64,000 nucleotides of DNA, from assembly GCA_963691655.1 (NCBI GenBank), contig OY829330.1, forward strand, positions 19,929,224 through 19,993,223, written 5' to 3'. Made by a program: the position numbers and the translations under genes. Below are positions 31,932-42,829 of the stretch, in pieces. Position 1 is the first letter of the stretch. Every line of letters starts with the position of its first letter. The notes beneath the pieces were generated by a model. That model saw only the letters and a program-made list of their open reading frames with translations. It was not told where the DNA came from and ran no database searches. The DNA is from Toxonevra muliebris (Eukaryota > Arthropoda > Insecta > Diptera > Pallopteridae).

Positions 31932-34309
31932 AGCAAACTTAATCGTTTGAAGATGCGAATAGGTTTCCTATTGCTTCCTTTGACAGCTTCAAATCGCCTG
32001 GCCTGAATGGTATACTACCAATTGCTCTGAAAGAGGGTACAATTGCTACCGGTTTTGAAGAAGATCTTCATCTCTCGCTCACATACCTCAACAATGGAAG
32101 TTGGTAAAAGTTATATTCATTTCAAAAATTGGAAAGGACAACTATACCAATCCAAAAAGCTTCAGACCAATTAGTATGATGTCTTTCTTACTAAAATGTC
32201 TTGAGCGCTGTGTTGAACACCGCATGCGTAGTGAGTCGTAATTGCTACATCCTCTCTCTTCACTTCAGCATGCTTACCAATGTGGAAAATCTTGTGCGAC
32301 GGCCTGGAAAATCTGGTAGGTCGGATGGAGCGGGCCTTCAACAGGAAAGAATATACTATTGGTATTTTTGTTGATATTGAGGGAGCTTTTGACAACGTGA
32401 CTTTTGCCGGTATGTGCAATGCAGCAGGTCAGCATGTAGTGGATCTGGTTCTTGTTAACTGGGTACGCTCAATGCTGTCACATAGACTTATGATGGTTCA
32501 AGCTGATTGTGGTCAATCCGTGACTTGTGGCGTGAATAGAGGATGTCCCCAAGGTGGCGTACTCTCTCCACTGCTGTGGTGTCTGCTGGTTGACTCTCTG
32601 CTTGTTTCCCTAAATGAGTTTGGTATCTACACACAGGCCTATGCCGATGACGTTGCCTGCTTAATCACGGGCTTATTGGTCCGATATGTTCGTAGGAAGG
32701 CCCAAACTGCTCTGAATATGAGCGACTTTTGGTGCTGCTTAAACAGGCTATCAGTTAACTCTTTTAAAACTGGTGTTATTCTTTTCACTAGGAGAAGGAA
32801 AATTGATGGTCTCGTTTTACCAGTACTCAGAGGAATCACTATTCAGCAATCCCAAGAAATGAAATATCTAGGAGTCATTCTAGATACCAAACTTCTATGG
32901 CGTTCTTATGTTGAGCTAAAGGTATCCAAGGCGCTGGGAGGTTTTCGTTAATGCAGGCCTATTTTTGGCAAAACATGGGGTCTATCACCTTATAAAGTCT
33001 TATGGCTTTATAAGGCTGTGATCAGACTCATCATCACCTATGCATCCATAATCTGGTGGAGTAGACTTAATATTGACAGCGTTAGGAAAGCTCTTGCCAG
33101 ACTTCAAAGGACTGTGGCCATTTGTTGTACGGGAGCTTTTCCTACAACACCTGGCCCATCCTTGGATGCATTGCTTAACTTACCACCCCTTGATATTTTT
33201 GCTAATGGAGAGGCTGTCAAAACCATCTGTAGGCTTAAATGCAATGGGTATTGGTATGACACTTGCAGGGATATTGGTGACATTGTTGAAGATACTGATA
33301 TGGACCTAACAGTTCTATCAATGCCAACAATTCCAGTTTTAAAACAGCGTTATACAATACAAATTCCAGAGGTCCAAACGTAGTTTTTGCCGGGACCTGG
33401 GAAGGGAGTTCATTGTAAGCGTATTTTTACTGACGGGTCCAAAACAGAATTCCGTTCGGGTTCTGGGGTCTTCATTGAAAATGATGGAGTGCACCTTCAC
33501 TTCTCTCTTGGGTTGTATGCATCTGTTTTTCAAGCAAAAATGTTTGCAATCATCAAGGCAATGGTTTGAGAGAAAGGAGTATCTGTGTATTTAGTGACAA
33601 TCAGGCTGCACTTAAATCCTCTAACACACATCTAAACTGGTTATGCATTGTAAATCCAGGCTTGATTGTGTTGGAAAACACAATAGCCTGCTACGGATAT
33701 GGGTTCCTGGACACTCAGGAACTTCAGGAAATGAATCTGCTGACCTTCTGGCCAGAAAAGTTTTGGAAACTGGTTTCCTGGGCCCAGAACCTGTACTTTC
33801 TTTGCCGTCTACAGCCATCAAGACCACCATTAATGAGTGGTTCGACTTGACCCATAATCATAAATGGGAAGAACTGAGGGACTTTAGAAAGACAAAGGCC
33901 ATGTTACCTGTTATCTCGAAGCGTCTAACAGAGAAAGCTTTAGGCAGCTGGTAGGATTATACACAGGTCACTTCTTTTGGACCAAACATTTGCATATGAT
34001 TGGCCTAGGAGCTAGTGCCTTCTGTGCTTCATGTGGTTTGGAGGAAGAATATGAAGAGACGGCGGACCACTTTTTTAGTGTCTGCCCTGCTTTTTGCCAG
34101 ATCAGAGTAAGCATATTTGGGACTGGAGTGTTGGGAGACGAACACCTGAGCTCTAGTAATCTGAGGATCTGGTAAGATTTATTAATAAATTTGGTAGATT
34201 TAAAGAATAGCAAAAAGGAACACAGGATATAGTACAATGGACATAACACTTGTCTGAGTGGTGTATTCTTGAATACTTATACTTCTTTTGCTGTTCCAAA
34301 AAAAAAAAA
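31932..34309 (+). mobile_element. 5'-truncated LINE with RNase H inserted in gypsy RT
   Basis: The element begins inside its RT domain and ends in a run of 12 A at 34298-34309. The host RT sequence ATGCCGTTGGG precedes it (about 31920-31930) and ATGCCGTTTGG follows it (34309-34319), an imperfect target duplication of about 10 bp. RT, RNase H and a C-terminal Cys-rich segment are present in order, with several frameshifts. It is related to, but clearly different from, the LINE at 13.9-19.8 kb. Confidence 0.85.
31960..34175 (+). pseudogene. LINE ORF2 remnant: RT, RNase H, C-terminal Cys motif
   Basis: RT begins with FKSPGLNGILPIAL (about 31990). It continues with FVDIEGAFDNV (32370), GCPQGGVLSPLLW (32543-32580) and the catalytic YADD (near 32641), and then KYLGVILDTKLLW. 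The thumb follows from 33018 (MIRLIITYASIIWW). RNase H has FTDGSKTEF (33425), FQAKMFAI, FSDNQAA (33593) and WVPGHSGTSGNESAD (33700). The glutamate of the usual FQAE is Lys here, a further loss. A C-x2-C motif near 34020 ends the protein. Frame changes occur near 32100, 32270, 32950, 33385, 33570 and 33640. Confidence 0.85.
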
Positions 34310-35350
34310 ATGCCGTTTGGTTTGAAAAACGGTTCCGCTGTATTTCAGCGTTACATTTGTATCCGATTGAAAGATTTAATAAACAATGGAAAGATTATTG
34401 TTTACATGGACGATATACTGATAGCGACAAAAGATTTGATCACTCATATCGAAATAGTAACCGAAGTTTTACGACGTTTGACTGTTTGTGGATTGGAACT
34501 GAATTTGACAAAATGTAGGTTCGCTTATCAGACAGTTGAATTTTTAGGATACTCAGCGAATAAAGAGGAATAAAACCAAATGATTCTAATGTACGATAGT
34601 TAATTACCCGAATGCCGACTACATTGAAAGGAATCAGTTCGCGCTTGGGATTGTTCTCATATTTCCGTAAGTTTATGCAGATTTATGCTCGGATTGCACA
34701 TCCTTTACAACGATTAACACGACAAGATACAAAATTTGAGATTGGCAACAAATGTCACCAATCATTCCAAGAGTTTAAGGATTAACTAAAGTCCCCGTCC
34801 GTTTTAGTTATATTTGACAGGTGTAAGGAAACAGAGTTGCATACCGACGCTAGCGCAATGGGTTTTGGTGCAGTATTAGTGCAGAGACAGAATGATGGTA
34901 AAATGCACCCAGTATGTATGTATATGGGTACATGCTTTACGTCATTGGCGTTTGGGAAATATTTATTGAAACAGAATATTGACCACGTGACAGTCGCCGT
35001 AGCCTCTGCTCAAGCTAATTGATGTTTAGCAAAACTACCGAAACTATAAACCACGCCGATTGGGTGAACATGCTAACTGACGTAAAATTTGCACTAAATA
35101 ACTCCACACATAGTTCAACCAAACAAAAAGCGAGCCAACTCTTATTTGGAGTGGATTAAAGGGGCACGACAATCGATTACATGACTGAACATCAGCAGGA
35201 CAACCAAATAGGGGCAGTACACCGGACTTGAACAAAATCCGTAATGAAGCGTCCACTGCTATAAAAAAATAACAAACCGCCAAAAACCTTTTCCGAAGGT
35301 GATTTCGTAGTCACTCGACATGTGGACACGACCGCAGCACTATGGGCCAG
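34310..35350 (+). pseudogene. Gypsy pol remnant after the LINE: RT, RNase H, integrase tail
   Basis: The RT resumes with MPFGLKNGSAVFQ and contains the catalytic YMDD (34408-34419) and the FLGY motif, stopping at 34571. A decayed thumb follows. RNase H starts at LHTDASAMGFGAVL (34834 on). Near 35035 sequence of an integrase C-terminal region begins (HADWVNMLTDVKFALNNSTH) and ends with a GDFVVTRHVDTT segment near 35320. The integrase core with its DDE residues is absent. Multiple stops and frameshifts are present. Confidence 0.7.
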
Positions 35351-35577
35351 GAGGTCGTTTTTTTTTTGGCATAAAGGCGATTTTTTGTTGTGAAAAAAAT
35401 TTGTGAATAAAAATGTTATATATAGAAAGAAAATACTCTGAATATTTAAAAGTTTTTTATTTTTTTGCGAGGTGGCAACACTACTCATTTGGCACACTGT
35501 CAAAGTTGACAATTAAAGCTTTCTGCGATTTGAGTGAAATTTATATAAATTTATTTAAAAATACATTTTTTCTGAAA

Positions 35578-36399
35578 ATGGATAATAAGAATGAAGGTAT
35601 TTAAAATAAAACTTTATTACTATTTTGTATTTTGTGTTTATCATAAGTGAAAAATAATTACTTGAATGTGTAAAGTTTTTGTTTGCAAATTGTAAAATCG
35701 TGTTTGTGTTCTGTGGAGGAAAAAAATATTATGCAGTCCGTGAAGTGTATATGTGCTAAAATGCTGTGATGTCTTCTTTCATGTGGTAATAAAAACTTTT
35801 GTGAATATTTGCGAATCGCTGAGAAAATGTATCTTTTCAGAATCAATTAAGCTGAAAAATGAAGTTCTCTTAATGCTTGGTTAGAGAACGGTAGAGACAG
35901 AAACGCTTTTTTGGATTGGATTGTGAAAAAAATTGACAGAAGCATTAATGAAGAAATAAAGGCTCAACTTAAGAAGAAAACTGACAGTTTTTGTAAATAT
36001 TCAAGTCATAAGTGGACTCAATATGGAAGATCGGTCGTTCGTTTAAAGAAATATAATAGCGAATGGCTGTTTCGTAATTGCGAAAGAACTAGGACAGAAT
36101 GCGCAATTGGTCGACCTCATTGCATTTACAGTGAAGCATCTGAACGGTTAAAAAGAAAACTAGCTTCAGAACTTTCTTCACAGCAACAAAGTAACACGCA
36201 TGCCGCTACCTTGTCAGCCCGAACATCAAATGAGCCACATTTGAGATATGTGTTAAAAGAAACTATGGCTTCTCCGACGAGGCCGAGTAAAATAAAAAAA
36301 CAATGGATGCGTGCAAGGCACGCAAGATTTTTGATGTGTAAACAGTTAAACCAACTGAATGCCATATACATAAGCTCACATATGTATAGCCATTTATAG
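35578..36399 (+). pseudogene. N-terminal part of a decayed DDE-type transposase gene, possibly RAG1/Transib-like
   Basis: A short first exon starts at 35578 (MDNKNE) with donor GTATTT. A good acceptor (CTTTTCAG) ends at 35840. The frame then stops at about 35880, and a shifted frame continues from 35911 for 162 codons with WIVKKIDRSINEEIKAQL and a cluster C..C in NCERTRTECAIGRPHC. The protein is basic and rich in Ser/Thr. Placement with 37739-38830 is by order and style. The family call rests on remembered motif resemblance and is weak. Confidence 0.4.
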
Positions 36400-36507
36400 G
36401 GATTTGATGTATAATCTATATGCTTAGGTAAATAATTCAAATTAAAAGAATTCTTTTATAAACTTAAAAATTTATTAGATATCATTATCTTTTATATATT
36501 TGTAATA

Positions 36508-36633
36508 GCCCAATTCACTATAAATTGCAAATGGCCTTGCATCAATGCAAATGCAAATTTTTGTTCCATATCGTATGTATTTGTTGTTGTGATAACAGAA
36601 ATATTTTGCATTTGCACCAAATCGTGAATAGGG
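36508..36633. repeat. Short inverted-repeat element (~126 bp)
   Basis: The ends read AGCCCAATTCACTAT and, on the other strand, AGCCCTATTCACGAT, a 15-bp inverted repeat with two mismatches. A further single copy of the end (AATAGCCCTATTCATT) lies near 39370. No target duplication is obvious, so a MITE is a possibility rather than a firm call. Confidence 0.45.
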
Positions 36634-36776
36634 CTGATATGTTGAATTTGAATCATTTTTCTTTTACTCACGATATGCTCGTATATATACAATTGCAATT
36701 GCATATTTTTTCTGCGCTTTAAGTTTTTCTTCTTGTCGATTTGAAATTTTATTAGACGTAAAAATTTTACTTAACG

Positions 36777-36848
36777 TCGCCTTAGAATTGATTTGGCGTA
36801 TAGGTATATGAATTTGTACACACATACCTCAAATCAATTTTCAGGCGA
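36777..36848. repeat. 72-bp imperfect palindrome (hairpin)
   Basis: TCGCCTTAGAATTGATTTG at the left pairs with CAAATCAATTTTCAGGCGA at the right with two mismatches, and inner GGTATATG/CATACC extends the pairing. A transcript would fold into one long stem with a small loop. It may be a tiny MITE, or a source of hairpin RNA; the sequence does not decide. Confidence 0.6.
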
Positions 36849-37738
36849 TGATAAGTGCTTAGAAAAGCAACAGGGCTGACCAGTCACCCCACTACTTTTT
36901 AAAAGCACCGCAAAGAGATTTGCCTTAACTGCATTTAATAAAAATAAGAAACAATGTATTTTCTTTGAAGTAAATAAGTGATTTTATAATAAATAAGTTT
37001 GATTTTTTCTGTTTAACATTTTTGCTATTTACATAGATAAAAAAAAGTGTTGCCTTTCTAAGGTTAATATACAAAGCAAAATTTTTATAATGCCGTGGTT
37101 TGCTATCATTATCACTACATTTTGTTTATACATTTATTGAAACCTAGATTCTTTATTACTTATCATTTTGTATTGTTTTTATATTTAAAAATATTTAATT
37201 TTAATCCAATCTAACTAACCGAATGCAAAATCTATCAAACGCCAGTGTTTGCTACTGCGACTTCTCTGCTTGTATGGTATAGTCGATCTCCACACGTTTA
37301 ACACCAACAAATAATTCTGCCACGAATAAATGTACACACACATTTTATTTTCGTATGTGCATATATGTGTGAGTAAATTTATAGAAACATAAACAAACAA
37401 ACTCCGCTCGTATTTTAATTTCTCTCTCTCTTCTTCTCTTTGTTGTTTAGAGTAGCACAGTCATGCCGCGCAGTAGTGTGAGCGAGAGGGGAACTGGACG
37501 TTACAGTTATCTTACATCTTACGATACAGTTATTCTTACATTTTACACATTTGAAATTTTGCCCATACCGTGAGCTAAAATGTTTACACATCAAAAATGT
37601 TGATATCTGAATCAAATATCCCAAAGCCATTATCCCCCTAAAAGGTTTAGTGTTTCTATTAGAAAATGGTTTCAGTAAAAACAATACACAAGCATACGAT
37701 TATTTAGTAAGGATAGAAATTGTGACATATACCTCCCT

Positions 37739-38830
37739 TACAATAAGTTGCGGGAATGCAAGTTGCAATGTAGACCGGATGAAATGAAATGTACAGAGGC
37801 TTCAGCACAGGTTTCCCTACAAAACTTTGGATCACACTACGAAAAGGATTCTTCTACTACAAAAAGAAGTTATTGATCAAATTACCGGTATAAATCAAAC
37901 CAAATTGATAGTTAGCTACGGTTTTGATGGGTTCAGTGGACAAAGCATGTTTAAGCAGAGGTTTAACGAACAAACACCTGAATCCGTTGATCAATCTGTT
38001 TTTGTAACATCTATTATACCACTTAAATCTGTTAGACAACAAAATTATTTGGCTCAATCGTACAACTCAATCTATACGATTTTGTAGACCACTGAAAATC
38101 CAATTAACAAAAGAAACCACAGAACACATTTTGGCTGAAAAAACAGTTTAGATTTGGAAATATCTCATTTAATTTCTTTCGAATGGACCATGGAAAATAA
38201 TACAAAGATTATAGTTAATTATGATCTGAATATGACCTTGATTGATGGCAAGGTTTTGAAAATTTTAACTGATACAAAATCTTGCCAATCTTGTACAATT
38301 TGTAATGCAACTCCAAAACAGTTTATGATGACCACCGATTTGAAATCTCCTGTTTTCTAACCAAAACCAATGCCTTAAAATTTGGCGTAAGTCCTCTACA
38401 TGCCTGGATTCGACTTTTAGAATTTATTTTACATCTTTCCTATAGAATTAACATAAAAAAATGGCAAATAAGAAGCTCAGAAGATAACGCCATTTTTATC
38501 CAAAGGAAACACGAGCTTCAGGAAAAGTTTTGGGAGCAAATGGGACTGCATGTTGATAAACCAAAATCAAATGGTAGTGGCACGACAAACGACGGTAACA
38601 CAGCAAGAAGAGCGTTTTCTAATATAAAATTATTTGCAGCTATAACTGATATTGACATTGTTTTTTTACGACATTTGCATATAATATTGGTAGTTATTTC
38701 GTGTGAATATCAGACAAATATAAAAATATTTGAATTTTTTTGCAAAGATACAGCCGATTTATATTTTAAGAAGTATGATTGGAACCCAATGTCTACCTTG
38801 CACAAACGTGGTTCGCATGCAATAGGATGA
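37739..38830 (+). pseudogene. C-terminal part of the same decayed transposase
   Basis: Scattered over three frames are CTEASAQVSLQN, then KRILLLQKEVIDQI. Next comes SYGFDGFSGQSMFKQRFNEQ with a likely catalytic Asp at about 37925, followed by SVFVTSIIPLK. Later blocks are SCTICNATPKQFM, a helix near 38410 and LHVDKPKSNGSGTTNDGNTA near 38540-38600, and the end has YDWNPMSTLHK. The Asp after YGF and the DKPK...GTTNDGNTARR block remind me of RAG1/Transib-type transposases. At least five frame breaks are present. No inverted terminal repeats of the Transib type (CACWATG) were found, so the assignment is tentative. Confidence 0.45.
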
Positions 38831-39042
38831 TGGATGAATAGTTCACCTAAATGGCGAGCAATTTTATCTCTATCCATATGCGTCCCACGTTTTTCGTTTT
38901 AAATCATACAAGTATTTTCGTCCTACTAAAATTCACAGTTACAAATTTTCAAGACAATCTGTATGGGATAAGGAATCTATATGTGGTTGTGAATCTGTAT
39001 GGGGTTAGGAGAAATTATTTTATACTTTTTAGTCCATTTTGA

Positions 39043-40074
39043 AAACGTGGTATATTAAAAATATTTTTTATTTAAATTATTATTTTTTACTTTTTAGTCT
39101 TGTGTGTGTGAAATTTTGCAATCGATTTGAAGTAAAGACCAGAGCTGTAAAGGAATGCATTCAATTTAATTGCATTACCTTGAAGTCATGGTTAATAACC
39201 GACAATTTGCACTAAATTGGAGTGACTTGAAGTCAATTGAGGTTTTGAAGTCACTTGAACTCAATTGGAATTTGAAATTGTTGACACATTGAATCAAAAC
39301 CAATTGTCTAAGCAATGTCACAATTAATTATTGGACTCGTGCAAGATCATTTTCCCCAGATTGCGAATAGCCCTATTCATTAAATATAACAGAATTCAAA
39401 TTATATCTTCTCACATAAATTTGTACTCAATAAATACTGTTTTTACATTGCATCCCGTAGTGATTCTACATTTTGAAACAGAAATGAAATAAAGGCATTT
39501 GCCAAATACATAGCAAGAAGAAGATTTGTTATTATGGATGTAAAAATGTACAAAGAGAATAATTTATTTATATATTAAAATACAAAATATAAAAAGTTCT
39601 AACATTTTAGCTAAATATACTTATTTACATACATATATTTAAGTACAATGTTGAAAATAGTGATAATATTTCTTCGCATTTTGATTTCATGAAATCAGTA
39701 GAAAAAGATTTAAAATACTTGTATAAAATTCATAAAATCAAAACAAAACGTTTACATATTTGTATATAAAGAATATATAAATACTGTAAATGTTGAAAGT
39801 TATTTGCAAAAAGAAATGTTAAATATTTATTTCATCAAACACGTCAAACTCATCCATTCATACATTTTTGTCTGCTGGATGTGTTGACAACCGTCGCTGT
39901 CACACCATCGGTATTGCACCTCGCTGCTGTTTCTACGATTTTTTGTTTCGATTCCAGCAAGAGCAAATTGCGATCTCTTTACAATCTATACTCTTTGTAA
40001 GCGGAACAAAACGAAAAGAAGAGTTCGTTATTGTTTGTTTTTGTTCTCTCTCTCATTTGTCTTTGAATTTGTGT
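39043..40074. other. AT-rich non-coding stretch
   Basis: No gene is supported. Short overlapping repeats built on TTGAAGTCA and CAATTGG lie at 39175-39300. No element boundaries could be established. Confidence 0.5.
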
Positions 40075-40082
40075 ATGTATAC

Positions 40083-41536
40083 CAGTGGTCGGCAAAACTG
40101 AAAATGTGATTGTGTTGGTGAGCGCAGAGTAATTGTCATACACTGTATAAAAATAAACCTAAAAGCCGACACATGACAAATAAAAAACTTAAACAAAAGG
40201 TATGCTTCCAATGCATTTATTTAAACCAATTAATTGAATGTTACCAAAGGCATTTGAAATCATAAATTATTTTTTGGCGTTAGTTTTTAGTCATACATAG
40301 AATTTATCGCTGTGAATATAACGAAAAAATCAGCACAACCGCTCCTCATGTGCTTCGTTGCTGTCTGAACAACGACTAATTGCAAGAGCGTAAGATTTAT
40401 CTGTGAATTACAGTTTTTTCGGTCGGCATACAGTCTTACAGATTTCTCTCAAATATTACAGTTTATCCCCCAATTTTACAGTTATTGCAATACTATGCAG
40501 AATAGACTTAAATATGTTTTAGTTATCGTAAAAATGAAATTGTATTTCAGGGTAGCAATTGCAGGTAGCGAATGTACAAAGAATATTTCCCCAAATTAAT
40601 ACTAACAAAACTAAAATTGAAAAATTAGCGGAAAAGAACAAAAGACCTACATAAAAAAAAATTATAAAGTGAACAAATTTTGTGGCATCAAGAGAAATGT
40701 ACAAGAAATTTGATGAAACCATTTTGGGAGCTTTTAAAATGGTTGTATTGATTACTGGTGAACTGTGACTACTTAAAAATCGGACCCAGGAATATTCATT
40801 TAATTTTTTAGTCATAACAAGAATGTTATTTCGTGTTTCTTATTAATAATAATAAAAAAAACATATATTTGTTTTATACATTTTTAAGTGAAGTTGTTTC
40901 TTTTTTAATTGACTTATTTTACTTAATTTTAAAGGAATCATATTTATTTAAATAAATTAATTTTAACTATTTCAGAGCATTTTTGCGAGTAGAATTTGAC
41001 ACCAGTTAAACGCTATTTTTTTCAAACAAAAACAGTCTGATGGCTGATTGTTGTTGATTGTTATGATAAATAACGCAAATCAAATAACTGAATTTTTTAA
41101 AACTTTTTCTTTTTTTGGATGAAAGTGTTATAAAAACTGATTTAATACAAAATTTGTATGTTCGTTTGTTTTTTATTTCCGAACCATGCCTAATGAACGA
41201 ACTTTTTTTTTTAAATTTTGCATCAATAGGTTTCCCAGAAGTTATAGGATTTAAAATTTCTGCCCCGTTCAAGAAAGCATAGCATCTCCCAAACATGCGG
41301 AAACTATTATAATATTGGACCTGTTAAATGTTGAATGTGTGGTGGAATGATGGTCAAGTGACTAAGAAACTTTTCAAATTAAAAATTTTAGTTTTGTTTA
41401 TTCGTTTTTATAGGCTACAGTTTTTTTTTTTCAAAATACAGTTTTTTTATTACTTTTTACAGTTTTCGCCCAAAAAAATATGGCAACACTGGTGATGAGC
41501 ATACTGCTCGTTTGAGTAAGGAAATGCCGACCACTG
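40083..41536. mobile_element. hAT-like element with ATGTATAC duplication, containing a second hAT copy
   Basis: The element begins CAGTGGTCGGCA at 40083 and ends TGCCGACCACTG at 41536, a perfect 12-bp inverted repeat. ATGTATAC occurs at 40075-40082 and 41537-41544. Most of the interior (40405-41491) is a copy of the hAT family at 11344-26923, leaving only about 320 bp and 45 bp of its own sequence. No transposase is present. Confidence 0.9.
40405..41491. mobile_element. Second copy of the 11.3-26.9 kb hAT family, left end degraded
   Basis: From GAATTACAGTTTTTTCGGTC at the left to CAACACTG at 41491 this aligns with 11380-11829 and then with 26387-26923. At the point where the first copy carries the Helitron, this copy reads on with only a deletion of about 30 bp between CA dinucleotides. 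The first about 35 bp of the family are not recognisable here and no target duplication was found. It serves as a near-empty site for the Helitron. Confidence 0.8.
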
Positions 41537-41544
41537 ATGTATAC

Positions 41545-42141
41545 ACATATACATATATTCTACTCCCGCTAAAGCAATGATTTTAACAACGATGAATTCA
41601 ATGCTTTGATCTATGAAAAAAATGGAAAAACTTCCGATGCTAATATTTTAAATATTATATATATTTTAGATATTTCATATTGCATTGTCTTCCAGTTCTG
41701 AACTATATTTAAAGTTTCAAGTCTCTAGCTCATCGGGAAGTTATTTTAAAATCGATTTCAAAACTTGTACCGAACAGACTGATAGACAGACAGACACCAT
41801 TGAAAGCGAGTTGATATAAACGTGGTAAAATAAATAAAAAGTATTTTGAATAAAATTATAATAGGATACCAAAAAAAAAAAAATTATGCATCTTTAAAGA
41901 AAAAAACAAACAAATGTGTGAATATTGACTGAACAACTTAACGTGCAACATTTCTACAGTGGACAGCTTTTGTTAATTTTAAAATAATTTCAATAAATTT
42001 TTGCAAGTGAAAATATATAAATCAATGTACAAAAAAAAGAAAGAAAGAGACAACAAAACTACAATTGTTTTACTTAGTTGTGCTTTCCTAAACCTAATTC
42101 ACAATAGATTTTCCTTGTTGTTAACAAAATAAAAAATTTGA
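41545..42141. other. Non-coding stretch left of the foldback composite
   Basis: No gene seen. A (GACA)n-like run (AGACAGACAGACA) lies near 41786-41800 and there is an A13 run at 41871-41883. Confidence 0.5.
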
Positions 42142-42150
42142 CAGTTTTGC
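42142..42150 (+). repeat. Left target site duplication of foldback composite (CAGTTTTGC)
   Basis: The 9-mer is identical to 52738-52746. Nine-bp duplications are typical of foldback and Mutator-like elements. Confidence 0.92.
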
Positions 42151-42402
42151 ATATGCGTGAAGTTAACAACCCTGATTCAACAACCAGAACGGGCGGGAAT
42201 GAAACAAAGGAATGAAATCAAGGAAATCTATTGTGAACGAAAAGTTGTTAAAAACTAAAAAGTTGATGAAATGTGAGGTTATGTTGAAATAATGTATGCA
42301 TGTTAGACCATTTTATTATTAACTAATTTAATATTAACGAAATATTTTAATAAAACAAACTCAATATATTTTGAAAGTATAAAAATCAGTAAATCTTTTT
42401 CT

Positions 42403-42660
42403 GTGGCTGTCATTTCATTCAATACTATGTATGCAGGCTGTGGCGTAGATTTTCCAGCTGGTGGTCAGGACGAGATTCCTTGGAAACTACACTTGGGTTC
42501 GGCAAGTGGATATATAGATGATTTAGCCCCTGAAATCCTCGTCATTTTCCCATTAACTATAGAAAAAGTTAAAGAAGAAATTTTGAAATATTTAACAAAA
42601 GATATTGGAACACGACACAAAACATTTTTAACCAAAATATTTTTAATAAATACGACATAA
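42403..42660 (+). other. Conserved 85-codon open frame in the outermost foldback unit
   Basis: This frame of 85 codons starts MAVISFNTMYAGCGVDF and ends LTKIFLINTT. It is also present at 46420-46677 and 52228-52485 on the minus strand with few changes. It reads through the 99-bp cassette and the following intron-like sequence. A shorter relative lies at 44265-44486. Conservation may only reflect repeat homogenisation, so coding status is open. Confidence 0.35.
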
Positions 42661-42730
42661 CAAATAACTTTTAATTACATTCTGCTACTAAATTAAGAAT
42701 TTATAAACATTATTGAGTCTTTTTCTGCAG

Positions 42731-42829
42731 TTGTCATTTATTCCACTACTACGTGTGCTGGCTATAGCCTAGATTTCCAAGCTGGTGGTCAGGACGAGAT
42801 TGCTTGGAAACTGGACTTGGGTTCGGCAA
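42731..42829 (+). other. 99-bp exon-like cassette in foldback unit (first of at least eight)
   Basis: It is preceded by TTTTTCTGCAG and followed by GTGGGTG, a good 3' splice site and a plausible 5' splice site. The open frame of 2+96+1 bases has no stop and includes AGGQDEI.WKLDLGSA. Intervals of exactly 99 bp with the same borders are at 43055-43153, 43382-43480, 43923-44021 and 49724-49822 (plus), and at 45646-45744, 45970-46068 and 52059-52157 (minus). Each length is a multiple of three with equal phase at both ends, so cassettes could be joined without frameshift. I do not recognise the peptide. The cassette may instead be a coincidence amplified by tandem duplication. Confidence 0.5.

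Larger units (their letters stand above)
30490..35360 (+). mobile_element. Decayed Ty3/gypsy-type LTR retrotransposon, split by a LINE
   Basis: Plus-strand remnants occur in the order gag (30490-31614, with zinc knuckles), protease, RT (about 31780-31930 and 34310-34575), RNase H (about 34837-34960) and the end of integrase (about 35035-35340). A LINE (about 31932-34309) sits inside the RT motif that begins at MPLG. The RNase H to integrase junction lacks the integrase core, so there is also a large internal deletion. I could not identify LTRs at either end. Lesions are dense, so it is old. Confidence 0.75.
36400..37738. other. AT-rich insertion between the two transposase halves
   Basis: No credible gene. 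It contains two small palindromic elements (36508-36633 and 36777-36848) and a (TC)n stretch near 37420-37440. Its ends were not resolved, so I cannot say whether it is one insertion or several. Confidence 0.45.

Noticed and set aside
39123..39320. hAT-type terminus starting CAGAGCTGTAAAGGAATGC
   Set aside because: No matching inverted end or duplication was found within reach.
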